The notes under the pieces were generated by a model. That model was not told the origin of the DNA and did no database searches. It was given only the letters and a program-made list of their open reading frames with translations. Of a stretch of 8,139 nucleotides of DNA, positions 1 to 6,108 are shown piece after piece (position 1 is the first letter of the stretch; the number at the start of each line of letters is the position of its first letter). This DNA is from an uncultured Mesorhizobium sp. GTDB taxonomy: Bacteria; Pseudomonadota; Alphaproteobacteria; Rhizobiales; Rhizobiaceae. The stretch spans positions 1 through 8,139 of the forward strand of contig CATMOC010000149.1 in NCBI GenBank assembly GCA_950071955.1, given 5' to 3'. A program made the position numbers and the translations under genes.

Positions 1-333
1 CCCAACGCTCCTATCAGAGGCCCAGTGGTGGGTCGCTTGAGGGGGGATGGTGGCAAACACGGGGGATAGAAAGAGGGGCCGCCCTTTTTGGGCGGCCCCT
101 CCCCTCGTGCCGACCGACGAAAGCCTTTCTTCGCATGAGGGCACGCGGCGGCGCCGGTTCCGCCATCTCGTGGTCATCGAGGGTGGCCGAGGCGGGTGAC
201 GCGTCTTGCCTAACGAACCGTTTCTTTTCGTGCAATCGGGGCTTGCGGCTTACCGACTGTTAACTCATGCGGCGATAGAGTGATGGTAGCCCTTCTCGGC
301 CAGGCACAGCGGAACAGGTAGGCGATCATCGAG
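1..333. other. Gene-free left edge of the window
   Basis: No reading frame here looks like a real protein. The longest one, on the minus strand (14-235), runs straight through a perfect hairpin and needs a TTG start without a clear ribosome binding site. The plus-strand frames open at base 1 close at 38-40 and 67-69 and could be the tail of an upstream gene, but too few residues are visible to judge. The stretch holds the hairpin at 74-100, a second imperfect inverted repeat (arms at 105-110 and 139-144), and the presumed promoter and leader of the PilZ gene. I could not assign promoter boxes. Confidence 0.5.
74..100. terminator. Perfect 11-bp GC-rich hairpin, terminator-like
   Basis: The arms AGGGGCCGCCC (74-84) and GGGCGGCCCCT (90-100) pair perfectly around a five-T loop. 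On the plus strand the stem is followed by C-rich sequence with no T tract. On the minus strand it is followed by CTTTCTATC, a weak T-rich tail. It could end a gene lying left of the window or a minus-strand transcript from 101-333. The orientation cannot be settled from sequence alone. Confidence 0.5.
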
Positions 334-954
334 ATGACGTTAGCGGCGACAGATATCACGCCGTCCAGGGCCGAGCGGCGCTATTTCCAGCGCGTGCGCG
401 TCAAGATCTACGGGCGCTTCATGCTGGAAGATCGCACGGAGCACCCTTGCCAGGTCATTGACATGTCGCCGGGCAACGCCCTGCTTCGTGCCGACCGCAT
501 GGGCGAACTCGGCGAGAAGGTCATCGCCTATATCGACCACATCGGACGGATCGAAGGCGTCGTCACACGGCAGGTCGAGGACGGCTTCGCAATGACGATC
601 ATTGCGTCCGACCGCAAGAAGGACAAGCTTGCCGCACAACTGACCTGGCTTGCCAACAAGCACGAACTCGACCTGCCCGAGGATCGCCGCCACGAGCGCG
701 TATCACCGCGCAACCCGGTGAGCGAGCTGCACCTTATGGATGGCCGCCAGTACCAGTGCCGTATCGTCGATCTCTCGCTCTCGGGAGCCGCCGTTGAGAT
801 CGACGTGAAACCGGCACTCGGAACGCCCGTAACCCTGGGCACGATGCGCGGTCGCGTTGTCCGTCACTTCGAGGACGGCGTGGCCGTCGAATTCGCATCC
901 CTCCAGCGTCCCGACACGCTCGAGACGGAATTCAGTTCCTCCACGCATCCCTAG
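334..954 (+). CDS. Tandem PilZ-domain protein, predicted cyclic-di-GMP receptor
   Basis: This 206-residue soluble protein has no signal peptide or membrane segment. It carries two PilZ-like repeats. The C-terminal one (about residues 116-195) has the full binding signature: RRHER at 118-122 and DLSLSG at 146-151 (RxxxR plus DxSxxG). The N-terminal one (about 14-95) has RYFQR at 16-20 but reads DMSPGN at 43-48, so the last glycine is off position. PilZ domains bind cyclic-di-GMP and act on motility, exopolysaccharide synthesis or adhesion through protein contacts; the partner here is unknown. The ATG at 334 has AGGTAGG at 316-322 upstream, a rather long spacing of 11 bases. The next gene downstream on the same strand is a LapG-family protease 281 bases away, which may be a functional link. 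The PilZ call is firm. Binding by the first repeat is doubtful. Confidence 0.88.
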   Translation: MTLAATDITPSRAERRYFQRVRVKIYGRFMLEDRTEHPCQVIDMSPGNALLRADRMGELGEKVIAYIDHIGRIEGVVTRQVEDGFAMTIIASDRKKDKLAAQLTWLANKHELDLPEDRRHERVSPRNPVSELHLMDGRQYQCRIVDLSLSGAAVEIDVKPALGTPVTLGTMRGRVVRHFEDGVAVEFASLQRPDTLETEFSSSTHP

Positions 955-1080
955 GCGCCGCGCCATCATCACGCGACCGTTGCTGCGACAGCCGCGGGAT
1001 GCGGGCGCGCGCTCATTCCACCCTCTGAACGCCTCACGCCGCTGCCGCGGCGGCCTTCCCGCGCCCCTTCCCGGCGCGCC

Positions 1081-1195
1081 ATATGCACTTTCGTACAATT
1101 TTACACAATTTCTATTCTATTTTTATTCTTGTTTCAATCAGATCAAAACAGGTCTTTACTTAAATCTGAGCGCCCTGCTTCGCGTCAAATAAATC
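1081..1195 (+). promoter_or_regulatory. AT-rich leader/promoter region of the cysteine proteinase gene
   Basis: Within a GC-rich surround, bases 1091-1130 contain only 8 G or C out of 40. T tracts recur about every 10-11 bases (1099-1102, 1109-1111, 1120-1124), and ACAATTT is repeated at 1095 and 1105, one helical turn apart. Such phasing is known to bend DNA. The patch lies upstream of the ATG at 1236 and probably contains its promoter, though I could not place a convincing -35/-10 pair. The flanking 955-1080 part is GC-rich, with a small hairpin (CGCGCC 1060-1065, GGCGCG 1073-1078) but no T tract, so a terminator for the PilZ gene is not evident. Confidence 0.45.
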
Positions 1196-1235
1196 CGTAT
1201 CTGCCATTCTACTCTCGGAACGGGGAGAAGAGGCG

Positions 1236-1838
1236 ATGGGAATGCGGGGACACAAGCTGGCGCTCTGGACGGCGGCCCTATGGATTGCGGGAAGCTTCGG
1301 TGCCACAGCGAGCGAGCCATTCATGGCCACCGGTGGCCGCACCACCCAACCGGTCGGCCACTACGAGTTCTGCCGCCGGCTACCGGACGAATGCGCCGTC
1401 CGCACGGAGCGCCTACATCCGGTGGAACTGACCCGGAAGCTCTGGAAGGACATCGTTCAGGTCAACCATGCCGTCAATACGTCGGTTGCACCCCGCACGG
1501 ACTACGAGATGTGGGGCCGCGAGGAATACTGGTCCTATCCCGAGACCGTCGGCGACTGCGAGGACTACGTGCTCGAGAAGCGGCGGCGGCTGATGCAGGC
1601 GGGCGTGCCCGCTTCCAATCTCCTGGTCACCGTCGTGCGCCAACCGAATGGTGACGGCCATGCCGTGCTGACCGTCGAGACGCATCTCGGCGACTTCGTC
1701 CTCGACAATCTCGAACCGCTCGTCCTGCCATGGGCCGAGACCAACTACAGTTTCCTGAAACGCCAGTCGTCCCGCAACTCGGGCGAGTGGGTTTCCATCC
1801 AGGACGGGCGCAGCACATCCGTCGCCAGCGTCCAGTAG
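1236..1838 (+). CDS. Exported transglutaminase-like cysteine proteinase (DUF920/peptidase C93, LapG family)
   Basis: The 200-residue product starts with a signal peptide: basic MGMRGHK, a hydrophobic stretch at about 8-20, and likely cleavage after the ATAS region near residue 26. It should therefore work in the periplasm. The catalytic triad is visible: Cys108 in GDCEDY, His142 in GDGHAVL and Asp157 in FVLDN. Asp107 and Glu109 flank the cysteine, as do the calcium-binding residues of characterised LapG proteins. Cys46 and Cys53 (CRRLPDEC) may form a disulfide. LapG itself cleaves a surface adhesin under LapD/cyclic-di-GMP control. No adhesin or lapD is in this window, so the substrate is unknown. 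The start at 1236 follows GAAGAGG (1227-1233) very closely; the in-frame ATG at 1242 gives better spacing and is also possible. The gene ends just before a strong terminator. Family assignment is firm; the LapG role is inferred. Confidence 0.85.
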   Translation: MGMRGHKLALWTAALWIAGSFGATASEPFMATGGRTTQPVGHYEFCRRLPDECAVRTERLHPVELTRKLWKDIVQVNHAVNTSVAPRTDYEMWGREEYWSYPETVGDCEDYVLEKRRRLMQAGVPASNLLVTVVRQPNGDGHAVLTVETHLGDFVLDNLEPLVLPWAETNYSFLKRQSSRNSGEWVSIQDGRSTSVASVQ

Positions 1839-1894
1839 ACAGAGAGGTTCCCGGTCGAGTCCCCACCCTCCCCGTCCCCAACGACCGGGCACAC

Positions 1895-1934
1895 GGAGCC
1901 GGCCCTTTGTCCCCAGGGCCGGCTCCACCTTTTT
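1895..1934 (+). terminator. Intrinsic terminator after the cysteine proteinase gene
   Basis: A perfect 12-bp stem, GGAGCCGGCCCT (1895-1906) with AGGGCCGGCTCC (1915-1926), closes an eight-base loop. ACC and five T's (1930-1934) follow. The T tract is only on the plus side, so it serves the proteinase gene. A second inverted repeat lies just upstream, CCCGGTCG (1850-1857) with CGACCGGG (1882-1889), giving two stem-loops in tandem before the convergent carbonic anhydrase gene. Confidence 0.85.
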
Positions 1935-1944
1935 CAAGGCATCG

Positions 1945-2472
1945 TCAGGCCGCAGTCAGGCCCTTCAGGAAACGTCGCCCGTTCTCGACGTAATGCGCGG
2001 CCGACCAGCGCAGCAGTTCCACCGCCTTATCGTCGAGTTGCCGTATCGCCTTCGCCGGCGAGCCCACGATCAGCGAACGCGGCGGGAACACCTTTCCCTC
2101 GGTCACGAGCGCCCCGGCCCCGACCAGCGAGTCTTCCGCGATACGGGCACCGTTGAGCACGATGGCGCCCATGCCTATCAGGCTGTTGTCACCGACGGTG
2201 CAGCCATGCAGCAGGGCACGGTGGCCGATGGTGCATCCCTTCCCGACCCGGAGCGGAAATCCGATGTCGGTGTGCATGACCGTGTGTTCCTGCACATTGC
2301 TGTCCTCGCCGATCTCGATCGCCTCGTTGTCGCCGCGCAGCACGGCCCCGAACCAGATGCCGGCATTGCGTCCAAGCCTGACCTTGCCGATCAGCGTCGC
2401 GTCCGGTGCGATCCAGTTCGATTGCCGGTCGTCGAACTGCGGAGTATTCCCGTCGATTGCATAGATCGGCAT
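1945..2472 (-). CDS. Gamma-class carbonic anhydrase-like hexapeptide-repeat protein
   Basis: The 175-residue cytosolic protein is built of left-handed beta-helix hexapeptide repeats (about residues 20-140) followed by a C-terminal helix. That is the usual length for the bacterial YrdA/gamma carbonic anhydrase group. The three zinc-ligand histidines of the Cam prototype are matched by His67 (TVMHTD), His84 (TIGH) and His89 (LLHGC), with the 84/89 spacing of five conserved. Arg46, Asp48 (LRGDN) and Gln61 also match conserved positions. The family forms trimers and includes active carbonic anhydrases (CO2 to bicarbonate) as well as members with no measurable activity, so activity here is unproven. 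The start at 2472 is preferred over an upstream in-frame ATG at 2538 because the homologous [12 protein letters not shown] N-terminus begins there and GGGAG lies just upstream. The upstream start would also overlap the neighbouring gene. It lies 28 bases after the membrane-protein gene on the same strand, a likely operon. Confidence 0.88.
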   Translation of the reverse strand: MPIYAIDGNTPQFDDRQSNWIAPDATLIGKVRLGRNAGIWFGAVLRGDNEAIEIGEDSNVQEHTVMHTDIGFPLRVGKGCTIGHRALLHGCTVGDNSLIGMGAIVLNGARIAEDSLVGAGALVTEGKVFPPRSLIVGSPAKAIRQLDDKAVELLRWSAAHYVENGRRFLKGLTAA

Positions 2473-2500
2473 GCCGCCATTCTCCCGTCTTCCGTGAATG

Positions 2501-2833
2501 TCAGGCCTTAAAGAGCAGATCGGACAGGAAGAATGCAACGTCCAGCACGACGATGCCGGTCAGAAAGACCCATGTGAGGGAAAGCAGCACGCAGCTGAAC
2601 AGGGAGGGAACGCCGATCCTTCGCGCGCGCAAGGCCGTCGCCGCCTCGTTGACCAGCATGAAGGGTCCGGAAATGGCCGTCATCCAGAGCGACCGAAACA
2701 TGTGTTGTCGCGAGACGAAGGGATCGGCGAAGGCGAGCCTGCGGCCGCCCCATATCTCGAGCACGGTCCCGCCCAGGCCGGAGAACACGAGGCCGGAGAG
2801 GAACACGAAGGAGACCAGCCAGACACCCGCCAT
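2501..2833 (-). CDS. Small multi-pass inner-membrane protein of unknown function
   Basis: I do not recognise the family. The 110-residue product is strongly hydrophobic, with likely membrane segments at about residues 3-25, 48-64 (weaker) and 76-104. A short basic stretch, ALRARRIG (67-74), lies between the last two and probably faces the cytoplasm. No catalytic or metal-binding motif is visible. The ATG at 2833 follows AAGGGACGG at a normal distance on the minus strand, which supports the start. It ends 28 bases before the gamma carbonic anhydrase-like gene, so the two are probably co-transcribed. That raises, without proving, a membrane or transport role connected with that protein. The coding call rests on composition, the ribosome binding site and tight spacing. 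Confidence 0.75.
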   Translation of the reverse strand: MAGVWLVSFVFLSGLVFSGLGGTVLEIWGGRRLAFADPFVSRQHMFRSLWMTAISGPFMLVNEAATALRARRIGVPSLFSCVLLSLTWVFLTGIVVLDVAFFLSDLLFKA

Positions 2834-2868
2834 TTTTACCGTCCCTTTACCATAGCAGTCCCAAGTTC

Positions 2869-3672
2869 ATGCGACTCGCAAGATCCATGCCGCCGGACCG
2901 TCCCGGTTCGGCACTCGCAAAACCGCTCGGGAAAGCCAAGTTGCCGACAGCCGCTTCCGACACGCAATCCACAGCCGCTTTCGGCGAAGGCTTCATTTTG
3001 AAGGTGTTCGCGGTCTTTGCCGCGATGGCCGTCCTGTCAGCCCTGATCAGCATCGGCGGCAAGTATGCCGGACGCTCCATCGCGCTCGGCGGCCACACCG
3101 AGGACCAGACGCTGCGCGAGATCGTGATCGGCAACAACGTCCTTGTCGTGCCGGCCAATGCCATCCGCTTCGAGAACGAGAGACGGCACGGCGTCGCGGC
3201 GGGGCTGCACCTCTACCTGAAATGGCCGGAGATGAAGGGGTATCGAGCCGACCTGCGCGACGACTTCAACCATGCGGGCGGCGCCCGCAACATCCTGTTC
3301 CTGTCGTTCGAGCCGAGGATGATGTCGCGCGACATGAGCGGACGGCTGGAGCCGATCTACAGATCGCTCATCCGCTCCCCCGGCAAGGCGGGATCGGCGG
3401 GACTGACGAACTACGAATTCATCGAAAAATCAGGCTATATGAACGAGATGCTGGTCGTCGGTCCGGATGAGACTGGTGCCGGGACTTTCGTGGCGCGCTG
3501 CCTGACGGGGGCGGTTGCGGAACAGTCGCTGGCCGACTGCGAACGCGACGTCTTCGTCGGCGACGATCTCGCACTGGTCTACCGCTTTCCCTCAAGTCTG
3601 CTCGCGGCCTGGAGGAGGATCGATGCCGCCGTCCTGGCCTACTCGAAAGCCACGATCAAGACCGGCACCTGA
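2869..3672 (+). CDS. Single-pass membrane-anchored protein of unknown function
   Basis: I do not recognise this 267-residue protein. It has a polar, proline- and lysine-containing N-terminus (1-40), one hydrophobic segment (about 42-63) and a soluble C-terminal domain of about 200 residues. The basic N-terminus predicts that the large domain is periplasmic. That domain begins with a segment reading REIVIGNNVLVVPANAIRFE (83-102) and contains two cysteines, Cys211 and Cys224, that could form a disulfide. No enzyme motif is evident. The start is uncertain: neither the ATG at 2869 nor the in-frame ATG at 2887 has a good ribosome binding site, and a TTG at 2941 preceded by GGGAAAG is an alternative that keeps the membrane segment. 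It is divergent from the small membrane-protein gene, with only 35 bases between their starts. It is convergent with the DUF3126 gene, 12 bases from its end. Confidence 0.75.
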   Translation: MRLARSMPPDRPGSALAKPLGKAKLPTAASDTQSTAAFGEGFILKVFAVFAAMAVLSALISIGGKYAGRSIALGGHTEDQTLREIVIGNNVLVVPANAIRFENERRHGVAAGLHLYLKWPEMKGYRADLRDDFNHAGGARNILFLSFEPRMMSRDMSGRLEPIYRSLIRSPGKAGSAGLTNYEFIEKSGYMNEMLVVGPDETGAGTFVARCLTGAVAEQSLADCERDVFVGDDLALVYRFPSSLLAAWRRIDAAVLAYSKATIKTGT

Positions 3673-3682
3673 TCGGGGCCGG
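3662..3682. terminator. Weak hairpin between convergent gene ends
   Basis: CCGGC (3662-3666) pairs with GCCGG (3678-3682) around an 11-base loop, overlapping the stop of the plus-strand gene and abutting the stop of the DUF3126 gene. There is no T tract of note on either side (CCTTACTG on plus, TCTTGATC on minus). It may be a compact bidirectional stop signal, but the support is slight. Confidence 0.22.
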
Positions 3683-3684
3683 CC

Positions 3685-3894
3685 TTACTGCAGATCGACG
3701 TCCAGGATTGCCATCGAGAAGTTGTAGGAAAGCTCGCCTTCTTCCTCATCCTTGAAGATGATGCCGAGGAACTCGTCACCGACGTAGAGTTCGCAGGAAT
3801 CGTCCTTGCGCGGGCGCGCCTTCACCTGGAGCGTGGGGTTCTGGAACGTGCGTTTGAAATAGGCGTCTAGCTTCCTGATCTCTTCGGCTTTCAA
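3685..3894 (-). CDS. DUF3126 family protein
   Basis: This is a 69-residue acidic cytosolic protein of the small alphaproteobacterial DUF3126 family. Recognisable features are an N-terminal helix (EEIRKLDAYFKRTF, 4-17), a KARPRKDDSCELYVGDEF segment (25-42) and an acidic C-terminus ending in AILDVDLQ. The function of the family is unknown to me. The chosen start is TTG at 3894: GGGAGA lies six bases upstream on the minus strand, and the protein then begins where family members usually do (xKAEEIRKL). An in-frame ATG about 15 codons further upstream has a poorer ribosome binding site and would add a proline/alanine-rich extension. It follows cysE on the same strand after 128 bases; a neighbourhood with cysE is, to my recollection, common in rhizobia. 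Whether the two share a transcript is not shown. Confidence 0.8.
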   Translation of the reverse strand: MKAEEIRKLDAYFKRTFQNPTLQVKARPRKDDSCELYVGDEFLGIIFKDEEEGELSYNFSMAILDVDLQ

Positions 3895-4022
3895 TCGACG
3901 TCTCCCGGTCGCTGGGGCTGGCGCGGCGTCGGGCCGCATTGGCGGCGCTTCTGGCACGCGCAGTTCGACGATGTAAACCCCAAACGCCCCGAAAGGCTCC
4001 GTCCGAACTTTCCGCCCGCGGA

Positions 4023-4841
4023 TCAGTCCTCGCTGGAAAGCAGTTGGTCCATCGCGCGAGATGGCTCGTCGCATCCGGCTTCGCCGACGATCCGCGCCGG
4101 AACGCCGGCCACCGTCTTGTTGTTGGGCACCGGCTTCAGGACGACCGAGCCAGCCGCCACCTTGCTGCAATGGCCGATCTCGATATTGCCGAGAATCTTT
4201 GCACCCGTGCCGATCAGCACTCCACGCCGGATCTTGGGGTGGCGATCCCCGGTCACCTTGCCGGTCCCGCCCAGGGTCACGCCGTTCAGGATCGACACGT
4301 TGTCTTCCACGACCGCCGTCTCGCCGATCACCAGATCGGTGGCATGGTCGATGAAGATGCCCTTGCCCAGCTTCGCGGCCGGATTGATATCGGTCTGGAA
4401 GATGGCCGACGAACGGCTCTGCAGGTAGAGTGCGAAGTCCCGGCGTCCCTCGTTCCAGAGCCAGTGCGCCAGGCGATGCGTCTGGATGGCGTGAAAGCCC
4501 TTGAAATAGAGCACCGGCATGATGAACCGGTCGCAGGCAGGGTCGCGGTCGTAGTAGGCCTGGATGTCGACCCGGACGATCGCGCTCCACCCGGGATTGG
4601 CCCGATGCATGGTCTCGAAGGTCTGCCCGATCAAATTGGCGGGCAGGTCGTTGTGCCCGAGTCGCTCGGCGATACGGTGGATGACCGCGCCTTCGAGCGT
4701 ATCGTGGTTGAGAATGGTCGAATAAAGAAAGGCGGCCATCAGCGGGTCACGCTGGACGGCTGCCTCGGCCTCCTGGCGGACCGAATCCCAGATGGGATCG
4801 ACGGGATGGATCTCGCTGGACCGGATGCTGCGTGTGCTCAT
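4023..4841 (-). CDS. cysE: Serine O-acetyltransferase
   Basis: CysE transfers acetyl from acetyl-CoA to L-serine, giving O-acetylserine for cysteine synthesis in the cytosol. The 272-residue length is typical. The N-terminal helical domain (about 15-140) is followed by a left-handed beta-helix (about 145-255). Active-site residues known from E. coli CysE are all present with a constant offset of eight: Asp100, Asp165-His166 (IDHAT), Glu174 (GETAV), and Arg200-His201 (GDRHPK). The acyl-CoA-binding VTLGGTGK and AGVPARIVG segments are also visible. Two small departures are Asn153 in DINPAA, usually His, and Asp169 after IDHAT, usually Gly. The protein stops at LLSSED, soon after the MDQ motif, without the longer tail ending in isoleucine that docks E. 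coli CysE into CysK. The start at 4841 is supported by AGGGAG about eight bases upstream. It is divergent from the crotonase gene. Confidence 0.95.
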   Translation of the reverse strand: MSTRSIRSSEIHPVDPIWDSVRQEAEAAVQRDPLMAAFLYSTILNHDTLEGAVIHRIAERLGHNDLPANLIGQTFETMHRANPGWSAIVRVDIQAYYDRDPACDRFIMPVLYFKGFHAIQTHRLAHWLWNEGRRDFALYLQSRSSAIFQTDINPAAKLGKGIFIDHATDLVIGETAVVEDNVSILNGVTLGGTGKVTGDRHPKIRRGVLIGTGAKILGNIEIGHCSKVAAGSVVLKPVPNNKTVAGVPARIVGEAGCDEPSRAMDQLLSSED

Positions 4842-4944
4842 GCCTTCGCTCCCTTGGCGCCCGGCTTGTCGAGGCGCGGAACTTACGCCAGAACCGCTTG
4901 CCATAGAACCGCAATTTCCTCAACGCTTCTTCAATTGGATTGAA

Positions 4945-5751
4945 ATGGCCGAGAATCAAGCCGCCCTGGATCGCCGGATCGCGGTACATCGCGACGATAA
5001 CGGTGTCGTTACCGTCACGATCGACAGGCCGGAGAAGAAAAACGCGCTGACGTTCGACATGTGGCGTGCACTGGCCGAGGCGATCCTGGCATATGGCGGA
5101 GATACGGCGACGCGGGCGATCGTCCTTCGCGGCGCCGGCCGCGACTTTTCCGCCGGAGCCGACATCGGCGAATTTTCCGAGTTGCGCGGCGACGCCGCCA
5201 CCGCGCGCCGCTACGAGGCGGCGAATTCGGCGGCCTTCGCGGCCATACGCAATGCGCACGTTCCCACCATCGCGGCGATCTCGGGCATCTGCTTCGGCGG
5301 CGGCCTGGGCATCGCGGCCGCCTGCGACATCAGGATCGCCACGGAAGACGCGCTGTTTTGCGTCCCCGCGGCACGGCTCGGCCTCGCCTATCCGGTCGAC
5401 GCCATGCAGGACATCGTGCATTCCGCCGGCATACAGATGGCGCGCTATCTCGCCTACTCGACCGACCGCCTCGGCGCGGTGGACGCGAAGCGGGCGGGTT
5501 TCCTGCTCGAAACGGTCGGCGATCTCGCGCAACTCGAAGCACGCGCCGCGGAGATCGCCGGCAACATCGCCCGCAACGCTCCGCTTTCGGTGCGAGCGTC
5601 GAAGGCCGCGATCCGCGCGGTCCTGTCGAGAGAGCCGGCCGACGTCGAACAGGCCCTGGAACTCGGCAACCTCACCTTCGGCAGCGACGACTACCGCGAA
5701 GGCCGCGAAGCCTTCCGGCAGAAACGCCCGCCGCGCTTCGAAGGCAGATAG
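4945..5751 (+). CDS. Enoyl-CoA hydratase/isomerase (crotonase) family protein
   Basis: The 268-residue length and overall pattern are those of the crotonase superfamily, which binds acyl-CoA thioesters in the cytosol. Oxyanion-hole segments are clear: SAGADIGEF (69-77) and GICFGGGLGIAAACD (114-128). Where rat mitochondrial hydratase has its two catalytic glutamates (144 in GGGCEL, 164 in QPE), this protein has Gly122 and Ala142 (VPAARLGLAY). Classical water addition is therefore doubtful. Many proteobacterial crotonases with the PAARLGL motif are annotated simply as hydratases, and their real substrates are mostly unknown. The ATG at 4945 is chosen because homology begins soon after it, although the ribosome binding site (GGAT) is weak. 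Longer in-frame starts would run back into the divergent cysE gene. The spacing between the two starts is 103 bases. No other acyl-CoA enzyme is nearby to suggest a pathway. Confidence 0.85.
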   Translation: MAENQAALDRRIAVHRDDNGVVTVTIDRPEKKNALTFDMWRALAEAILAYGGDTATRAIVLRGAGRDFSAGADIGEFSELRGDAATARRYEAANSAAFAAIRNAHVPTIAAISGICFGGGLGIAAACDIRIATEDALFCVPAARLGLAYPVDAMQDIVHSAGIQMARYLAYSTDRLGAVDAKRAGFLLETVGDLAQLEARAAEIAGNIARNAPLSVRASKAAIRAVLSREPADVEQALELGNLTFGSDDYREGREAFRQKRPPRFEGR

Positions 5752-5843
5752 CACCGCAGGACCGCCCCGGGCATGCCTTCCGGATCGGCAAGCGTCCGAA
5801 TTGCCGCATCCCCGCTATCCACACCCAAGCCCACAACATCTAG

Positions 5844-5898
5844 CGTCACGAAGCTGTCGCGAAACGAATCCTTGACGCTTCGGGACGAGTCGGTTTTT
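5844..5898 (+). terminator. Possible terminator of the crotonase gene
   Basis: CGTC-A-CGAAGC (5844-5854) pairs with GCTTCG-G-GACG (5877-5887): ten base pairs with one A/G mismatch and a 22-base loop. AGTCGG and then five T's (5894-5898) follow. The T tract is displaced six bases from the stem and the loop is large, so the support is moderate at best. It lies about 95 bases after the crotonase stop codon. Confidence 0.35.
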
Positions 5899-6077
5899 GT
5901 TGGCCATGCGCTCGCGTTTCGAGGGCGCGGCCGGTGCGTCAGAGGCCGGTCAATTTTCCTGATTTTGGTGCGTCGGGTCCGTTTTCCGCCTGTTGCGAGG
6001 CTGGCGGGAGGGTGGCCTTGCTGCCTGTATCGAGGCGATGAGGGGCGAATTTTAGAGGTGGCGTAAATCTCCTGTTA

Positions 6078-6093
6078 ACACTATATTTAGTGT
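6078..6093 (+). promoter_or_regulatory. NrdR operator (box 1) upstream of nrdJ
   Basis: ACACTATATTTAGTGT matches the known 16-bp NrdR consensus ACACTATATATAGTGT at 15 positions. NrdR is the ATP-cone repressor of ribonucleotide reductase genes and senses the ATP/dATP balance. The site stands in a GC-rich region 281 bases upstream of the start of a ribonucleotide reductase gene, so both sequence and context agree. The nrdR gene itself is not in the window. Confidence 0.85.
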
Positions 6094-6108
6094 TTGCGCC
6101 CACCCTTG

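Noticed and set aside
14..235. A 73-codon minus-strand frame at the left edge
   Set aside because: It starts at TTG without a clear ribosome binding site and runs through a perfect terminator-like hairpin. The translation is low-complexity.
3685..4590. A 301-codon minus-strand frame spanning DUF3126 and part of cysE
   Set aside because: Only its last 69 codons resemble a protein family. The upstream part is an out-of-frame reading of cysE rich in arginine, glycine and proline.
1945..4841. Gamma carbonic anhydrase and CysE as evidence of a duplicated hexapeptide-repeat gene
   Set aside because: Both are beta-helix proteins, but they belong to distinct, well-separated families with their own active-site residues. 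Their proximity is likely coincidence.
3939..4943. A 334-codon plus-strand frame opposite cysE
   Set aside because: It is antisense to a gene with an intact set of active-site residues and shows no motif of its own.
4747..5754. A 335-codon minus-strand frame opposite the crotonase gene
   Set aside because: It is antisense to a clear crotonase and shows no recognisable motif.
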